Source: Hyalangium gracile (GTDB lineage: Bacteria; Myxococcota; Myxococcia; Myxococcales; Myxococcaceae). Taken from it: a stretch of 64,000 nucleotides of DNA. Both the position numbers and the translations under genes were made by a program. Under the pieces are notes generated by a model, which had not been told where the DNA came from, ran no database searches, and worked only from the letters and a program-made list of their open reading frames with translations. Positions 27,220 through 36,567 of the stretch are shown piece by piece (positions within the stretch are counted from its first letter, which is position 1; the number at the start of each line of letters is the position of its first letter). The DNA is taken from contig NZ_JAHXBG010000001.1 in assembly GCF_020103725.1 (NCBI RefSeq), forward strand, positions 186,001-250,000, read 5' to 3'.

Positions 27220-27939
27220 ATGAAGAGGTTCTATTGGATCCGGGAGGACGAGACGTCAGGACATACGGGAGATCTCCATGCCACATACCCATGGGGGCTC
27301 CCCGGTGTCCGGTGCCCTACCTGCGGTGTGACATGGAGCGCTGGTGTCGAAGCCTACCCCAGTGTGGATCTATCGGGGCTGCCGAATCACCACGAGTACG
27401 AGGAGCCCAGGCCCGAACCCTTTGAGGAGTTCGCGCGCCTTCGCGAGTTGGTGCGTCCCCTGGTGCCTCCAGGTACGCCGTTGGAGCCAGGCACCAAGTT
27501 CGGTCCCTTGACGGGGACGGCCAGCGGTAGCTTCGGGCAGTTCTTCCTCCAAAACCCCTGGACGCTCTACCTGCGCGCGGAGACTCTGGCCGCGCTCCAG
27601 AGAGAAGGCGTCCAAGGATTGAAGGGTTGTCCCACCCGGTTGCGTTTCCGGAAGAAGCACCCGCCAGAGCTGCTGGAGTTGGAGATCCACCCGCACGGCC
27701 GGCTTCATCCGGAATGCCTCCCAACCGATGCGCCCTCCACCTGCGCGATGTGCGGCCGGATCCCCTTCCGGCGTCCGGACAGCCTCGCTCTGGATGTCGC
27801 GACGCTGCCGGCCCATACGGACCTGTTCCGGCTGGTGGATTTTCCGACGGTGATCCTGTGCACCGAGCGCTTTGCGGAGGCCGCGAGGCACCTGGAGCAA
27901 CAAGACCTCCTTCTCCGGGAACTCCCTCTCAAGGGATGA
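27220..27939 (+). CDS. SitI6-family double-CXXCG immunity protein
   Basis: 239 residues without a signal peptide. It carries CPTCG at residues 32-36 and CAMCG at about 190, the two motifs that define the M. xanthus double-CXXCG paralogue family (TIGR02264), whose member SitI6 protects against SitA6. The four Cys probably bind zinc. GGCGG lies upstream of the ATG. Position directly after the SitA6-type toxin supports the immunity role. Confidence 0.85.
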   Translation: MKRFYWIREDETSGHTGDLHATYPWGLPGVRCPTCGVTWSAGVEAYPSVDLSGLPNHHEYEEPRPEPFEEFARLRELVRPLVPPGTPLEPGTKFGPLTGTASGSFGQFFLQNPWTLYLRAETLAALQREGVQGLKGCPTRLRFRKKHPPELLELEIHPHGRLHPECLPTDAPSTCAMCGRIPFRRPDSLALDVATLPAHTDLFRLVDFPTVILCTERFAEAARHLEQQDLLLRELPLKG

Positions 27940-28014
27940 ACCCCCGACTCTCCAGAATGGCGTGCGCCCCTCGCTTCCACTCCGTATCTCCCGGGACCAC
28001 GTTTCCACCGGGGA

Positions 28015-29568
28015 TCAGTAGGTGAACTGTCCCGTGACGGCGAAGTGATCGGACAGGTCCGCGAACTTGAACCCGGTGTCACGAATCGGGAACACATACC
28101 AACTGAAGGAGGCGGGATCCGCGTAGTCGTGGCCCGTCGTGGGAGCGCTCATCGGCTGCACCCAGTCGATCGTCTCCATGCTGCCGTTGTTATGATAGAA
28201 GTCGAGCCGTGAGTCGCGGCTGTAGGGGTAGTACTGCGTCCCCGTTTGATGTCCGTAGCTCTCGAGCGGGAAGGTGCCGGTGTACTGAACGTTCACGCCC
28301 AGCCCCGTGAACTCCCCCGTCTTCCCGTTCGAGTTCAGGTCCCCTGCAAGAATGACGCGGGCCCCATCCGGAATCTCCGAGGTGGTGTTCAGATAGCTCG
28401 CCATCTCCGCCAACTGCTCCTTGCACACGGAGATGTTGGATGAGGTGTGCGTCGCCACGAGGTAGTAGTCCTGCGAGGCCCCGCCAGAGCTCTTGGTGAC
28501 CTTGACGGCGATGAAACCCTTCTCCTCATCGCTGTTCCGCTCTGCGTAGGTCCGGTTCTCGATCATGGTCAGGGGGTACTTGCTCAAGATCACCACCCCT
28601 CCTGTCTCTTCCTCGTTTCCGTTGACCGCGATTCCACTGACGAACTGGCTGATGTACGGGAACGCGCCGTTGGCGCCTGCGTACTTGCTGTCTCCGTTCG
28701 GGCTGCTGCCGGTGCCGCTCTTGGAGTTCGCGTAGCTGTCGTTCTCAATGTGGTCGTCACCGGTCGAGGTCCTGTTTCCCGTCCACAGATACGCGGCGAG
28801 CTCCAGGCCGTCGAAGCAGTCCGCTTCGCGCAGGTTCATCTCCTGGAGGACCAGCACGTCCGTGTCGAGCTGCTCGAGCACCGTGGCCAGGCTCTCGCTG
28901 CGGTCACAGCGCTCCGGCTTGCTCCCGGTGCCGAGGAACGTGTTGTAGCTCGTCACCGTGAGTGTGTGGATGTTGCTCGCGTCACGCGTGGGGCCTCGCT
29001 CCGAGAAGGAGTTCGTGCCAATCGTGACGTAGACGCCTGACTCCTTGTAGCTGTCGCGGCCAAAGAGGTTCACGACGACCGGCACACCGCAGAAGCTCAG
29101 GAGCTTGTCGACGCCCGTGGAGCTGAACGCGCCACCGTTCGCGGAGAGGCTTCCATCTCCACTGATCTGGATCTCGTGGGTGGTCGCGCATCCGTTCCTC
29201 GCCAGCATGAAGCGCCACTTGTCACCGCTCTTCAGGCAGTTGGCCGTGTCATCGACGTTGAGCACCTCCACCATGTCACCCGCACTCACCGCCACGTTCG
29301 CCGTGCCACTCGTGTAGTGGTAGTCCGTGCCCGAGGTGGTGCACCCCGAGGTCGAAGCGATCTGGCTGATCGCCTGGATCGTGAAGTCCGAGGTGCTGTT
29401 ATTGCGGAAGAAGGAAGCGTGCCCGTGGTCCGGAATCCAAGCATCCACTGCCCAGGCGCTCGCAGGCAGCAGGCAGAGGAGCGCGAAGAAGAAAGCGGTG
29501 GCCCGGAGACGCGCGCTGGCCGTGCTGGGCATGGGGACGCTGCTCTTCCTCGCTGTGCTCTGCTGCAT
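28015..29568 (-). CDS. Exported endonuclease/exonuclease/phosphatase-family protein (sphingomyelinase-like)
   Basis: 517 residues. A signal peptide (FFFALLCLLPASAWA) is followed by a beta-sandwich-like domain to about residue 190, then an EEP catalytic domain: Asn in LTVTSYNTFLG, Glu in DVLVLQEMNLRE, Asp/Asn in ILAGDLNSNGKTGEF and the final Asp-His in DLSDHFAV. EEP enzymes hydrolyse phosphodiesters in DNA or in lipids; the export signal and extra N-terminal domain suggest a secreted nuclease or sphingomyelinase-type hemolysin useful in predation. AGAGG precedes the ATG at 29568. Confidence 0.8.
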   Translation of the reverse strand: MQQSTARKSSVPMPSTASARLRATAFFFALLCLLPASAWAVDAWIPDHGHASFFRNNSTSDFTIQAISQIASTSGCTTSGTDYHYTSGTANVAVSAGDMVEVLNVDDTANCLKSGDKWRFMLARNGCATTHEIQISGDGSLSANGGAFSSTGVDKLLSFCGVPVVVNLFGRDSYKESGVYVTIGTNSFSERGPTRDASNIHTLTVTSYNTFLGTGSKPERCDRSESLATVLEQLDTDVLVLQEMNLREADCFDGLELAAYLWTGNRTSTGDDHIENDSYANSKSGTGSSPNGDSKYAGANGAFPYISQFVSGIAVNGNEEETGGVVILSKYPLTMIENRTYAERNSDEEKGFIAVKVTKSSGGASQDYYLVATHTSSNISVCKEQLAEMASYLNTTSEIPDGARVILAGDLNSNGKTGEFTGLGVNVQYTGTFPLESYGHQTGTQYYPYSRDSRLDFYHNNGSMETIDWVQPMSAPTTGHDYADPASFSWYVFPIRDTGFKFADLSDHFAVTGQFTY

Positions 29569-29943
29569 GACGCACCTCTTCTGGGGATGGGGTGGAAGCC
29601 TCCCGCTCCTCTCGGAGCCGGGATGCCCTCCCTCAGAGCAAGGGGTGTGCCGCTGGGGCCGTCACGTCATGACGCCGCGCAAACGGGCCTCTGGTTCCTG
29701 TTTCGCGCGGAATCCGCATGCCGACCTGCGGAACCCGCACGTTTCATCGAGAGAGAAGCCCAGGTCCCGCTTCCAGGATGAACGCGGGAGCGTCCAGGCT
29801 GGATGCAGGCTCGCATAGGGGACCTTGCCAGGTGAGCCCCACGTCCTCGAGCAGCACCCACCGCTCCCGCCGCTCCCCACCTCGCTGTCTGGATTCAGGA
29901 ACTCAGGCCTCGTTGCGCTTCATCTTTCAGGGCTTGTCGAGGC
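29569..29943. other. Non-coding stretch between divergent genes
   Basis: This 375-bp region separates the minus-strand nuclease from the plus-strand TonB-like gene and must hold both promoters. I see no gene with an RBS and no clear operator or RNA gene. Confidence 0.4.
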
Positions 29944-31062
29944 ATGCTTGCCACCGTGTCGAGACGCTCCCGGCTCACCTTCACGCTGCTGGCCTCCGTG
30001 CTCCTGCACGCCGTGGTCTTCGGCCTGCTGCTGCGGGTGCAGCCCGCGGCTCCTGTGCTGAGGGCAGCGTCGCCGGGCGCCGTGGAGGTGGAGCTCGTCC
30101 ATCCACCTGCCGAGCCGATCGCCCCGCCTGTCCCCGAACCCGCAGTGCAGCCGCCCGCTCGCATGAGCGCCCAGCCCTCGCGCAGGGCACAGCGTCAGAT
30201 GCCGCCGCCACCCCATGCCCAACCGCGTGAGGAGGTGGCCGTCCCCGAGAGCGCTCCACCGGCCAGCGCGGCGGCGCAGGCCCCCGAGGAGCCTGCAAGG
30301 CCCCGGAGCGATAGCCTCAGGGCCGAAGATGTCCCACGCGCCGCGCCCCCGCTGACACTGCTGCCCAGGAACTTCCCGGGCGGAGTGCCAGTCGAGGAGC
30401 CGCCATCCCGAGGACGAACCATTCGCAACCTGCCAGGAGAGGCACCGGATCCGCGGGCCGTGGCGGAGTACCAGGCGGAGGAGGCGAAGGCGCGGGTGGA
30501 GGGGTGGGTCTCGGACACGCTCGCGGAGGCACGGGCGAGCCGGGGCGCGACCACTCCGTACTTCCGCCATCTGCAGGTCACCATCGCCCAGGAGCTGGTG
30601 GATCCCCCGCCGCTGAACATGGAGCAGTTCGGCGAGAAGATGAAGCGTCAGCAGGTCGAGGCCGTCCAGCGCTTCGGCAAGACGGGGAGCCCCGTGGTCG
30701 CCCCCGAGAAGCGTGAGCATCGCCTCGAGCAGCGGAACCGGCTGCAGGCGGCGGTCGAGGCGGGGCGCGCGACGAACATGTACATGGTGGATGTCACCGC
30801 TCCCGTGCTCGCGCTCGCGGCGGTGGTCGAGGTCTGGCAGGAGCCCGACGGCAAGCTCCGCGAGCTCAAGGTGATCGAGAGCTCGGGCGATCCGACCTTC
30901 GATGCCTGGGCGGTCTCCCGGCTGAGCAAGGCCCTCGCCAGGACTGGCGAAGCGCCTGACGCGGGAGTGGGAATCCGCGACGAGGGCATCCGCAGCCGCT
31001 GGCGGTTCGAGGAGTATCTCGGCAATCCCCGGGTGCGGATCCACCTGATCGGCGTCTACTGA
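29944..31062 (+). CDS. TonB-like energy-transducer protein
   Basis: 372 residues. An N-terminal membrane segment (LTFTLLASVLLHAVVFGLLL) is followed by a long Pro/Ala/Glu-rich spacer to about residue 140 and a C-terminal domain at about 275-372 (AAVVEVWQEPDGKLRELKVI, then ESSGDPTFDAWAVSRL) with the beta-alpha-beta pattern of the TonB family. TonB proteins couple the inner-membrane proton gradient to outer-membrane receptors. No ExbB/ExbD genes are nearby. The SusC-like receptor at 58.4 kb would be one possible client. Confidence 0.7.
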   Translation: MLATVSRRSRLTFTLLASVLLHAVVFGLLLRVQPAAPVLRAASPGAVEVELVHPPAEPIAPPVPEPAVQPPARMSAQPSRRAQRQMPPPPHAQPREEVAVPESAPPASAAAQAPEEPARPRSDSLRAEDVPRAAPPLTLLPRNFPGGVPVEEPPSRGRTIRNLPGEAPDPRAVAEYQAEEAKARVEGWVSDTLAEARASRGATTPYFRHLQVTIAQELVDPPPLNMEQFGEKMKRQQVEAVQRFGKTGSPVVAPEKREHRLEQRNRLQAAVEAGRATNMYMVDVTAPVLALAAVVEVWQEPDGKLRELKVIESSGDPTFDAWAVSRLSKALARTGEAPDAGVGIRDEGIRSRWRFEEYLGNPRVRIHLIGVY

Positions 31063-31281
31063 TCCGGACCCTCGCTGAAGAACACCGGCTCCTCTCGCCG
31101 CGAGCGTGCCAGGAACGGGTGAGGATCCTCGTGCTGGGGAGACTCGAACGGGTGGTACTCGGAGCCGAGTCCCAGAGGAGTGTTGGTGCTGGACATATGT
31201 GCGCTCACCTTCCTGGCGGCTCGAAGCCGCGCCGTTGCTCACCGAGCACGGGCTGACACGCGGTTGGAAGACGACCCGTCG

Positions 31282-31785
31282 TCACGCCGGGCGGGCGCGT
31301 GCCGCTTCCGCCTTGCCCATGAGCCACTGCAGGCCCGCCAGGTGCTGCTGGTCGTGGCTGCAGAGGTAGTGGATCAACCCGCGCACCGTCACCGGGCCGT
31401 AGCCCTCGAACGAGCCGACCCGAGCCAGCTGCGCGTCGCTCAACGGCCGGAGCAGCTCCATCGTCGCTCGGCGAGCCTCGCGGAACGCGGCCAGGACGGC
31501 CGAGGGCTCCGCGGCGGCATAGTTGCGCTCCTTCACCAGCGCATAGGTGTCCAGCGAGGCCAGCACCGGCTCGGTCTCCTTCAACAGCCGGCGGAAGCGC
31601 ACGTGGTAGCCGTCGACTTCGATGTCGCGCACGTGGCAGAGCTGCTCCAGCGCCGTCAGGTTCTCGCTGGGGCACCCCTCCCACGAATCGGGGGCCCAGC
31701 GCGTCAGCTCGCGCGGGAACGCGCGGTAGAACTCCTCCAGCTGCGAGGGGAATGCCTCCAGGGCGGAGAGGGTCATGGCAATCAT
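31282..31785 (-). CDS. DinB-family protein
   Basis: 167 residues of a four-helix-bundle DinB type. The three metal-binding His are seen in QLCHVRD and in SHDQQHLAG. The family includes damage-induced proteins and thiol-dependent transferases; the substrate cannot be told. The ATG at 31785 is preferred because the upstream codons (to 31824) look non-coding; an ATG at 31776 is also possible. It stands alone. Confidence 0.8.
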   Translation of the reverse strand: MIAMTLSALEAFPSQLEEFYRAFPRELTRWAPDSWEGCPSENLTALEQLCHVRDIEVDGYHVRFRRLLKETEPVLASLDTYALVKERNYAAAEPSAVLAAFREARRATMELLRPLSDAQLARVGSFEGYGPVTVRGLIHYLCSHDQQHLAGLQWLMGKAEAARARPA

Positions 31786-31970
31786 GATCGTTCCAGGCTC
31801 CAGCGCGGCGTCGTCGCGGCCCATGCTACCTCTCTGGCGTCAGAGATCCGCGGACTTCAGACATCCACTTCGAGCTCGCCTGGGACGGGCCAGGGCCAGG
31901 CTGTCGCAAGGCCCCCGCGCGCTGGCCCGCGCGGTAGACTGTCGAGCCAGTCCCTGGTCAAGGAGCACCC

Positions 31971-32981
31971 ATGTTCTGGTATCGGAACGTACAGTTCATC
32001 GCGTACTCCCTGGATACGAAGCCCGGCTACGGCACGGGAAGGTATCTGGCGCTGACGAACCCCACGACGGATGTGACCACGCGCTGCGCGGTGATGGAGG
32101 CCGCGGCCAGAGCGGCCCGGCTCCGCGCGGACAGCAGCAGCTACTGCCTGAAGGTCTTCGTGGCCCCGGAGTTCTTCTTTCGTGGCCACAAGGGCGCCTA
32201 CGATCTGGACACCTACCAGACCGTGCTCACGGGCCTGCGCGCCTGGGCGAGCGACAGCGAATGGAAGCACTGGATCTTCGTCTTCGGCACCGTCATGGCG
32301 ACCTTCGACAACGAGTCCGGGGGCACGGAGATCCTCAACGTCGCGCTGGTCCACCAGGGCGGCGCGGGTGTCGAGGGCACCCGCGCCATCGTCAAGGAGA
32401 ACCTGCTCGAGGGAGATCTCCTCCAGCTCTCGCAGCTCACCCACGCCAGCCCCGTGGGGGCGCTGACCTTCGACAACGCCGTCGGAGTGAAGACCGCCGA
32501 TCAGTTCCTCAACGCGACCAACCGCGGCGACGGGGCGGAGCTTCAGAAGTGGGGTTTCGATGGCCGCGGCATCTTCGACATGGCGGGCGTGCGCTTTGGC
32601 ATCGAGATCTGCGCCGACCACCTGGGCGGGCGCCTCCAGCTCTCGCCCACCGCCAAGGGTGACTGGCAACCCCAGCTGCAGGTCGTCACCGCGTGCGGAG
32701 TCCAGGGGCTCGTCGCGATGAACACCGTGGCCTCGACGGGCGGCTACATCTTCCTCAGCGATGGCTTCTTCGAGGATGGTGAAGGTGGAAGGACGAGCCT
32801 CTCGAAGGTGACGACGGCGAAGCCCTCCAAGGAGAAGTCCGCCGTCCTCCAGGACATCGGCGTGCAGACGACGGTGAAGATGGCGGGCAAGCTCGCCGGA
32901 CAGTGGAACCAGTGCTTCTCCCAGCCCGGAGAGGTGCGCCTCTATCCACCGCAATACATCCCCTGGGCGAAGAAGGCGTAG
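31971..32981 (+). CDS. Nitrilase-fold (carbon-nitrogen hydrolase-like) protein
   Basis: 336 residues. The catalytic triad of the nitrilase superfamily can be placed at Glu67 (APEFFFRG), Lys142 (IVKENLL) and Cys214 (FGIEICADHLGG). The sequence between is poorly conserved compared with amidases or nitrilases, so this is a divergent branch with unknown substrate. No signal peptide is seen. It stands alone, with the Ser/Thr kinase gene 136 bp downstream. Confidence 0.75.
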   Translation: MFWYRNVQFIAYSLDTKPGYGTGRYLALTNPTTDVTTRCAVMEAAARAARLRADSSSYCLKVFVAPEFFFRGHKGAYDLDTYQTVLTGLRAWASDSEWKHWIFVFGTVMATFDNESGGTEILNVALVHQGGAGVEGTRAIVKENLLEGDLLQLSQLTHASPVGALTFDNAVGVKTADQFLNATNRGDGAELQKWGFDGRGIFDMAGVRFGIEICADHLGGRLQLSPTAKGDWQPQLQVVTACGVQGLVAMNTVASTGGYIFLSDGFFEDGEGGRTSLSKVTTAKPSKEKSAVLQDIGVQTTVKMAGKLAGQWNQCFSQPGEVRLYPPQYIPWAKKA

Positions 32982-33046
32982 CCCGAGCCTCTCCGTCTCG
33001 AAGCAGACAAGCGGGATGGCGGCTGCCGGGCGGCTCGGCCTCGATT

Positions 33047-33141
33047 CATGGATCCGCTAGTATCCCCCCGCGTCGTCAGCGGGGCCTGTGGCGGCGGCTC
33101 GCAGTCGGGAGAAGTCCATGAGCGAAGCCGAGCGGCCGGAG
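33047..33141 (+). repeat. Duplicated 5' region of the kinase-TPR gene, copy 1
   Basis: These 95 bases, running from CATGGATCCGCTAGTAT through the start codon and first codons of the kinase-TPR gene, recur with a few differences at 38538-38634. The second copy stands before the decayed TPR gene, showing that promoter and start were duplicated together. Confidence 0.8.
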
Positions 33142-36100
33142 AAGGCACTCCGAGGCTCCTTCAGTTCCGAAGTAGTGGCCGCCGGTGGCGGCACGGACTT
33201 CTGCCCAGGACGCGGAGAGGCGGTTCCAGGCACGCTGCCGTATACGACGCCGCCGGAGGAAGTCCTGCCACCCACCCTGCCCGAGCCCGGGCAGACGATG
33301 CTCGGCCGCTACACGGTGCTGCGGCAATTGGGCCAGGGCTCCATGGGCGTCGTGCTGTCGGTGTACGACGCGCGGCTGGACAGGCGTGTGGCGCTCAAGC
33401 TGCTACGCGCCTGGAGCGGAGTGAGCTCGCGCGCCGACGAGGAGCAGGGCCGCTTCCTGCGCGAGGCGCAGGCGATGGCTCGGCTGAGCCACCCGAACGT
33501 GGTGGGGGTGTACGACGCGGGCCGGCTGGAGGACGGCACGCTCTTCATCGCCATGGAGCACGTCGAGGGACAGACGCTGCGCCAGTGGCAGCAGGGCCGC
33601 AGCTGGAAGGAAGTCCTCGCCCAGTACCGCGCCGCGGGGAAAGGGCTGGCGGCGGCCCACGCGGCGGGGCTCATCCACCATGACTTCAAGCCAGACAACG
33701 TGCTGGTGGGAGCGGATGGGCGAGCCCGCGTGACAGACTTCGGGCTGGCCCGGCTGGGCCCAGGCCCAGGGGACAACGGCAGTCTGGAGCCAGGGCTGCC
33801 ATCCCTGGCGGCGGGCTCGGGGGCGACGGCGCCGCTGACGCTCCGAGGCGACCGGTGGATGGGGACGCCCGCGTACATGGCGGAGGAGCAGTTCCAGGGG
33901 CACCGGGGGGACGCGCGCAGCGACCTGTATGCCTTCTGCGTGGCGCTCTACGAGGCGCTGTATGGAAGGCTTCCATATGAGGGGACCACGGTGGCGGAGC
34001 TGCGCGAGGCGCAGCGGACCGGAAAGGTGCGTCCTCCCGAGGGAGCACCTGTCCCGACGTGGGTGGCGCGCACGGTACTGCGAGGCCTGCGGACCGAGCC
34101 GGCGCAGCGCCCCTCCTCGATGCCGGAGCTGTTGAGGGCGCTGGCGGCGGACCCGGAGGTGAAGCACCGCGAGCGGATGAGGCGGGGGGGCGTGACGAGC
34201 GTGATGCTGGTGCTGGGGGTGCTGGCGGTGTGGGGGTGGGCGGGCCAGCAGCAGCGGTGCGAGGGGCTGCGGCAGCGGCTGGCCGGTATCTGGGACGAGG
34301 CCGTGAAGCAGCAGGTGAGGCAAGCGCTGGTGGCCACCGGGCTGCCGTACGCGCCGGAGACGGCGGAGCGGGTGGTGAAGGGGCTGGAGGCCTACGCCGG
34401 CGAGTGGGTGAAGCAGCGCACCGAGGTGTGCCTGGGCGTGACGCACGAGGGCGAGGCGCGAGCCGAGAGCTTGTTGCTGCGCCAGGAGACGTGCCTGGAG
34501 CGGCGGCGCAGCCAGCTGCATGCGCTCACGGAGCTGCTGTCCCAGGCGCCGGATGCGGAGCTGGTGAGCAAGGCGGTGCAGACGGTGCAGGCCCTGCCGC
34601 CGCTGGAGTACTGCGCCGACGCCAAGGCCCTGGCGGCCGCGGTGCCTCCGCCCGAGGAGCCCTCGGTGCGCGCGAAGGTCGAGGCGCTGCAGGAGGAGGT
34701 GGACCGACTGGAGGTGCTGCTGGCGGCCGGCAAGTTCCAGCGGGGCGCGGCGCGCGCGGATGAGCTCGTGCCTCAGGTGGAGCCCGTGGGATATGCGCCG
34801 TTGCTCGCGCGCACCCTGCTGCTGTCTGCCGAGCTGCGCAGCGAGGCGGGCGACTACAAGGGCGCGGAGGAGCGGCTGCATCAGGCCATGACCGCGGCGG
34901 CCAGAGGCAAGGACATGGCGACACTGGCCCGCACCTGGAGCGCGCGCGTCTCGGTGGTGTACCGCATGGGGCGCCTCCAGGAGGCGCTGTCGCTGCGGCC
35001 CACGCTGGAGCAGCTCGTGGAGCTGGCGGATGACGACCGGATCCGCGCCTCCGCGCTCACCAGCCTCGGTGGCGTGCTGTACAAGCTGGGGAGGTATGAG
35101 GACGCCCTTCGGGAGTACGAGGCCGCGCTGGCCCTCCGACAGCAGGTGCTGGGCCCCGACCACCCAGAGGTGGCCGACTCCTTCAACAGCCTGGGCACCG
35201 TGCTCTCGCGGCAAGGCCAGTACGCCAAGGCACGCCAGCTGTCCGAGCACGTGCTGGCCATCCGGGAGAAGGTGCTGGGCCCCGAGCACCCGGGCGTGGC
35301 CTCTGCGCTCAACAACCTGGGTGCCGACCTGCGAGACCTGGGCCTGTATGAGGAGGCGCGCGCCGCCTTCGCGCGCTCGCTGGCCATCCGCGAGAAGGAG
35401 CTGGGCCCCGAGCACCCGAGGGTGGCCGGCTCGCTGAACGTCCTGGCGATGGTCCTCGGAGACCTGGGCCACTACGAGGAGGTGCGCGCCGCCGCCGCGC
35501 GCTCGGTGGCGATCCGGGAGAAGGTGCTCGGCGCCGAGCATCCGGACACCGCCGCTTCGCTCGACATCCTGGGACTCGCCCTCCTGAGCCTGGGCCGCGT
35601 GGAAGAGGCGCACGCCATCCTCGTGCGTGCTCTGGGAATCCGGGAGAAGGCCCTGGGCCCCGAGCATCCGGATGTGGTCCCCTCGCTCAACAACATGGGG
35701 CTCGTCCTCGGAGAGCTGGGCCGGCACGAGGAAGCGCGAGCCACCATCGCGCGTGGGCTGGCCCTGCGCGAGAAGGTATTGGGCTCCGAGCACCCGAGCC
35801 TGGCGTTCTCACTCGCCCACCTGGGGCTCGCCCTCAAGGAGCTGGGAAGGTACGAGGAGTCGCATCGCATGTACTCCCGGGCGCTGCGGCTGCGAGAGAA
35901 GGGGCTCGGAGCCGAACACCCGCGCGCCGCCTCGATGCTCGAGAACCTCGGGAGCCTGCTGGTGGCCATGGGCAGATATGAGGAAGCCCGGCAGTTGGGT
36001 GAGCGCTCCCTGTCCGTGCGGCTGAAGGCGCTGGGCCCGAAGCACCCGGACGTCGCCGTCTCGCTGAGCACCGTGGGGGATGCGCTGCGGGGCCTCGGCC

Positions 36101-36450
36101 GCTCCGCCGAGGCGCGAGCGCAATACACGCGCGCCATGGCGCTGCAAGACCAGGTCTTGCCGTCAAACCATCCGGAGCGTCTGGGCCCGCTGCTGGGGAT
36201 GGGCCTGCTCTCGCTCGCCGAGGGCAACCCCGCCGAGGCCCAGACGTGGCTGGAGCGGGCGCTGGCGGTTGCGACCGTGGCGAAGCGCGCGCGGGTCCAG
36301 TTCCCGCTGGCCCAGGCGCTGTGGGAGGGCGGCAAAGAGAAGTCACGCGCCGTGGAGCTGGCCACCCAGGCCCGGGAGTTCTGGAGCCGTCAGGGCCGCG
36401 CCTCCGATGCCAAGCGCGTCTCCCGATGGTTGGCGGCCCGACTTCAGTAG
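33118..36450 (+). CDS. Membrane Ser/Thr protein kinase with C-terminal TPR array
   Basis: 1110 residues. The Hanks-type kinase domain at about 64-345 has the glycine loop LGQGSMG, Lys94 (VALKLLR), catalytic Asp189 in HHDFKPDN and the DFG at 207-209. One membrane segment lies at about 359-376 (TSVMLVLGVLAVWGWAG). A helical region follows, then about nine kinesin-light-chain-type TPRs of 42 residues (REKVLGPEHP...LNNLG...LGRYEEAR), probably a periplasmic protein-binding scaffold. The ATG at 33118 has GGAGAAG upstream and is preferred to a GTG at 33088. Such kinases could feed FHA proteins like the one at 23.4 kb. A decayed partial copy lies at 38.6 kb. Confidence 0.9.
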   Translation: MSEAERPEKALRGSFSSEVVAAGGGTDFCPGRGEAVPGTLPYTTPPEEVLPPTLPEPGQTMLGRYTVLRQLGQGSMGVVLSVYDARLDRRVALKLLRAWSGVSSRADEEQGRFLREAQAMARLSHPNVVGVYDAGRLEDGTLFIAMEHVEGQTLRQWQQGRSWKEVLAQYRAAGKGLAAAHAAGLIHHDFKPDNVLVGADGRARVTDFGLARLGPGPGDNGSLEPGLPSLAAGSGATAPLTLRGDRWMGTPAYMAEEQFQGHRGDARSDLYAFCVALYEALYGRLPYEGTTVAELREAQRTGKVRPPEGAPVPTWVARTVLRGLRTEPAQRPSSMPELLRALAADPEVKHRERMRRGGVTSVMLVLGVLAVWGWAGQQQRCEGLRQRLAGIWDEAVKQQVRQALVATGLPYAPETAERVVKGLEAYAGEWVKQRTEVCLGVTHEGEARAESLLLRQETCLERRRSQLHALTELLSQAPDAELVSKAVQTVQALPPLEYCADAKALAAAVPPPEEPSVRAKVEALQEEVDRLEVLLAAGKFQRGAARADELVPQVEPVGYAPLLARTLLLSAELRSEAGDYKGAEERLHQAMTAAARGKDMATLARTWSARVSVVYRMGRLQEALSLRPTLEQLVELADDDRIRASALTSLGGVLYKLGRYEDALREYEAALALRQQVLGPDHPEVADSFNSLGTVLSRQGQYAKARQLSEHVLAIREKVLGPEHPGVASALNNLGADLRDLGLYEEARAAFARSLAIREKELGPEHPRVAGSLNVLAMVLGDLGHYEEVRAAAARSVAIREKVLGAEHPDTAASLDILGLALLSLGRVEEAHAILVRALGIREKALGPEHPDVVPSLNNMGLVLGELGRHEEARATIARGLALREKVLGSEHPSLAFSLAHLGLALKELGRYEESHRMYSRALRLREKGLGAEHPRAASMLENLGSLLVAMGRYEEARQLGERSLSVRLKALGPKHPDVAVSLSTVGDALRGLGRSAEARAQYTRAMALQDQVLPSNHPERLGPLLGMGLLSLAEGNPAEAQTWLERALAVATVAKRARVQFPLAQALWEGGKEKSRAVELATQAREFWSRQGRASDAKRVSRWLAARLQ

Positions 36451-36567
36451 ATCAACCCCAGCGCTCCAGCCGCCCACGCGCGGCATGCCCCGTGAGCGAC
36501 ATGCAGCGCGGGAGGAGCCAGCCACTGCCCCAAGGCAGCCAATGGCGCCCCTCCCGCACACAGCGCA

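Noticed and set aside
29327-29818. Plus-strand frame overlapping the start of the exported nuclease gene
   Set aside because: It overlaps a well-supported signal peptide gene, has no RBS and no recognisable features.
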